A DNA stretch of 8,139 bases from Victivallales bacterium (GTDB lineage Bacteria > Verrucomicrobiota > Lentisphaeria > Oligosphaerales > Oligosphaeraceae): contig JAFRLP010000042.1 of assembly GCA_017431185.1 (NCBI GenBank), forward strand, positions 1-8,139, in the 5' to 3' direction. Below the pieces are notes generated by a model. That model was not told the origin of the DNA, searched no databases, and was given only the letters and a program-made list of their open reading frames with translations. Shown one piece after another: positions 6,598 through 8,139 of the stretch; within the stretch, counting starts at the first letter, position 1; each line of letters begins with the position of its first letter. A program made the translations under genes and the position numbers.

Positions 6598-7635
6598 ATG
6601 CCTACATTTAACCCCACAACTTTAACCTTGCTCCGAGAACACTCCGGTCTAAGCCAACGTGCTCTGTCCACTGTTCCATCGCTGGGCTTGACGGCATCAA
6701 CCTTGTCCAAATATGAATCAGGAGTTAATCATCCCTCTGAAGATGTCCTAATCAAATTGGCAAATCACTTTGGTGTTATGCCAGATTTCTTTACCCGTTC
6801 TTGTGACAATTTCACAGATGGTTTAATTTTCCATCGAAGCCATTCAGCATTAAATGCATCGAATCGAAGTAAAATAGAAGCCGAGGCGCGTTTGCAAGCC
6901 ATTGACGCCCTGGATATTTGTCGAAAACACCATATTGTCACTGATGTTCTTCCTCGAAATGGACGTTCTCCGCAGGAGATGGCAAAGGCATTGCGTCAGC
7001 AATGGCGCATCCCTGCTGGCCCGCTATCCAATGTCTTTGCGATTCTAGAGACACACAACGTCCTGCTCATAGAATTTGACTTCGGAACTGACCTTTTGGA
7101 TGGCTTCTTTTTGGACTCCGCATCCTCTGTCATTTGCCTAGTCGTCAACTCAAATCCAGCACTACCTCCAGACCGAAGGCGCTTTTCCGTCCTTCACGAG
7201 CTTGGACATGCACTGCTTGCCAAAGATATGTTTCCAGGGAAAGAGGCTGAAGACGAAGCCAATGCCTTTGCCGCTGAGTTTCTTGCACCTGCCGAGGACA
7301 TAAAGGCTGATTTGAGTGGTGTAAAAACCATGGGACATTTTCTTTCACTCAAATCCAAATGGGGAATGTCTATTGCTGCATTAGCAAGACGTGGCCGCGA
7401 CCTGAAACTTTATAGTGAAGCCACTTATCGACGCATCTGCATTTTTTTGAGTTCAAAGGGGTTGCGTAAAGAAGAACCATCCTGTGGACTTCATCAGGAA
7501 AAAGCCGGCCTTCTCCCAAATTTGTTGGCAAAGGAATTCCAAAATCAAGCAGAACCTTGGAAAAAACTGTTCTTGTCACAAGAGACCTTCCGTCGCAGAT
7601 ATTCTCACATAATCGACCATAAGGAGGATAAATAA
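6598..7635 (+). CDS. XRE-family HTH / ImmA-IrrE (DUF955) metallopeptidase fusion protein
   Basis: A 345-residue protein. An N-terminal lambda-repressor-like helix-turn-helix (about 8-65: LLREHSGLSQRAL, LTASTLSKYESG, DVLIKLANHFGVMPDFF) is joined to a COG2856 / ImmA-IrrE peptidase domain (about 90-270). Zinc-binding HELGH is at 200-204, and the downstream glutamate is E218 or E220 in EDEANAFAAEFLAP, so all metal ligands appear present. A basic C-terminal extension (about 285-345) has no recognised domain. ImmA cleaves the ImmR repressor of ICEBs1, IrrE acts in the Deinococcus stress response, and fused forms occur in phages, mobile elements and toxin-antitoxin loci. It probably binds its own promoter and degrades itself or a partner on a stress signal. 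It is lower in GC than the left-hand genes (28 of 60 at 7081-7140), suggesting transfer. The start lacks a clear ribosome binding site; an ATG at 6591 is out of frame. The last codons contain AAGGAGG (7621-7627), yet no start codon follows at useful distance. Confidence 0.88.
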   Translation: MPTFNPTTLTLLREHSGLSQRALSTVPSLGLTASTLSKYESGVNHPSEDVLIKLANHFGVMPDFFTRSCDNFTDGLIFHRSHSALNASNRSKIEAEARLQAIDALDICRKHHIVTDVLPRNGRSPQEMAKALRQQWRIPAGPLSNVFAILETHNVLLIEFDFGTDLLDGFFLDSASSVICLVVNSNPALPPDRRRFSVLHELGHALLAKDMFPGKEAEDEANAFAAEFLAPAEDIKADLSGVKTMGHFLSLKSKWGMSIAALARRGRDLKLYSEATYRRICIFLSSKGLRKEEPSCGLHQEKAGLLPNLLAKEFQNQAEPWKKLFLSQETFRRRYSHIIDHKEDK

Positions 7636-7663
7636 TCTAAAGATTGAACTCAATATTCGCTTT

Positions 7664-7707
7664 GACAAAAAGCCTCCGCCAGTTGCCGCAAACAGCTGAC
7701 GGAGACT
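7664..7707 (-). terminator. Intrinsic-terminator-like hairpin reading on the minus strand
   Basis: Read on the minus strand, CAGCTGACGGAG-type arms (7704-7693 and 7685-7674) form a 12-bp stem with a 7-base loop, followed by GCTTTTTGTC, the usual GC stem plus T-run. On the plus strand the T-run is absent, so it would not efficiently end the XRE/ImmA transcript. No minus-strand gene is visible to its right within the window, so what it terminates is unclear; it may block antisense transcription into the XRE/ImmA gene. Confidence 0.45.
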
Positions 7708-7822
7708 GGATTTGGCGTAAACGTGAAACGTCACGCCCCTGCTATGAAGAAGCCAGGGCTAATAATGTATCACGTCTCCACGCTTTTTCCAGTCATTCAA
7801 CGTTTTTTTGACTTGTACACGT

Positions 7823-7828
7823 AAGGAG
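7823..7828 (+). promoter_or_regulatory. Ribosome binding site of the right-edge gene
   Basis: AAGGAG lies one base before an ATG at 7830 and ten bases before an in-frame ATG at 7839. One base is too close for initiation, so this site favours the second ATG. Confidence 0.55.
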
Positions 7829-7838
7829 CATGAACATT

Positions 7839-8139
7839 ATGCACCCCATATCACCTAAACCACCCTTTCAGTCGCCCCCCATCCATCCAGACAACCTACT
7901 GCCTGGCTTACGAGAAACCTTCTTGTTCAATCTCTTTCAGGATAAAGAACATAATAACCTCCGTTGTGCGAATGTACAGGACTACATCATTCGATACCAT
8001 CTAAACGTAGGCTACCCAGGGCATTGCGACAAGACAGAGGAAATCCCCTACCTACTCGAAATACCGAAACTGGTTTTTCCCGACCGTACATGGCACTTCC
8101 ACATGATAGCCAAGAATGCAGGGCCAAACGATGCCGCTG
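7839..8139 (+). CDS. Unrecognised protein, N-terminal 100 residues, cut by window edge
   Basis: The frame is open from before the ATG at 7839 to the right edge, about 100 codons without a stop, while the opposite strand is full of stops. It begins MHPISPKPPFQSPPIHPDN, a Pro-rich head without signal peptide, then LLPGLRETFLFNLFQ and later QDYIIRYHLNVGYPGH, IPYLLEIPKLVFP and DRTWHFHMIAKNAG. I do not recognise a family. The LRETFLFNLF stretch superficially recalls the LRETFFLNQL motif of the DUF4143 part of AAA_14 ATPases, but there it lies far from the N-terminus and the surrounding residues do not match, so I make no assignment. An ATG at 7830 is in frame but too near the AAGGAG. It follows the XRE/ImmA gene by 203 bases on the same strand and may be its partner or part of the same acquired segment. 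Base composition is closer to the XRE/ImmA gene than to the left-hand genes. Confidence 0.6.
   Translation, partial: MHPISPKPPFQSPPIHPDNLLPGLRETFLFNLFQDKEHNNLRCANVQDYIIRYHLNVGYPGHCDKTEEIPYLLEIPKLVFPDRTWHFHMIAKNAGPNDAA

Larger units (their letters stand above)
7636..7838. other. Structured intergenic region downstream of XRE/ImmA gene
   Basis: 203 bases without a convincing gene. Three consecutive inverted repeats are present: 7674-7685/7693-7704 (12-bp stem with one mismatch and one G-U pair), 7714-7718/7733-7737 (GGCGT/ACGCC with an inner ACGT/ACGT stem), and CCCTG/CAGGG around 7736-7757. A T7 run lies at 7803-7809. The stretch could hold terminators, an mRNA leader for the gene at 7839 or a small RNA; the sequence does not decide between these. 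Confidence 0.45.

Noticed and set aside
7794..7800. ATTCAAC as an integron attC core (RYYYAAC)
   Set aside because: No matching GTTRRRY partner at the right distance and no attC-like stem arrangement; a 7-base degenerate match is expected by chance.
7644..7811. Open frame of 55 codons (TTG start) between the XRE/ImmA gene and the right-edge gene
   Set aside because: It has no properly spaced ribosome binding site, runs through two hairpins and its translation has no recognisable character.
1..8139. CRISPR array, tRNA, rRNA or insertion sequence
   Set aside because: No regularly spaced direct repeats, cloverleaf sequence, rRNA segment, transposase motif or terminal inverted repeats were seen on reading both strands.

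Overview
The window looks like a chromosomal segment of a Lentisphaerae-type bacterium (Victivallales-like, gut or other anaerobic habitat); a related Verrucomicrobia/Planctomycetes host is possible. The reasons are a prepilin-type protein with the [16 protein letters not shown]... N-terminus and a C-terminal FLDGHVEWL motif, several secreted parallel beta-helix ('pectate lyase superfamily') paralogues, and an AraC-type regulator next to a glycoside hydrolase. Numerous copies of these families are typical of that phylum. The assignment is inference from family content, not from a marker gene.

Left part (1-3867): a carbohydrate-use locus. A minus-strand operon runs right to left: a GH39-like glycoside hydrolase (1063-2841), a pseudopilin-like protein (290-1027), then the N-terminus of a secreted beta-helix protein (1-270, cut by the window edge). 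Intergenic gaps are 35 and 19 bases and each gene has a good ribosome binding site. An AraC-family regulator (3058-3867) is transcribed away from it. The shared region between them carries a near-consensus promoter for each direction and a perfect 12-bp palindrome between the two -35 boxes, so it resembles a substrate-controlled switch.

Middle (4030-6477): two more beta-helix genes on the minus strand. The downstream one (4030-5247) is intact and secreted. The upstream one (5251-6477) has lost its start: homology to its neighbour continues 45 codons upstream of the only usable ATG and stops at a TAG at 6478, so it is a 5'-truncated remnant.

Right part (6478-8139): base composition drops sharply at the truncation point. 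An XRE-HTH/ImmA-IrrE fusion protein (6598-7635) has an operator-like dyad in front of it. A 203-base structured intergenic stretch follows, then the first 100 codons of an unrecognised gene (from 7839) that leaves the window. This looks like an acquired accessory segment (mobile element, toxin-antitoxin or defence-type module), and its arrival may be what truncated the beta-helix gene. No RNA genes, CRISPR array, transposase or att site were found.
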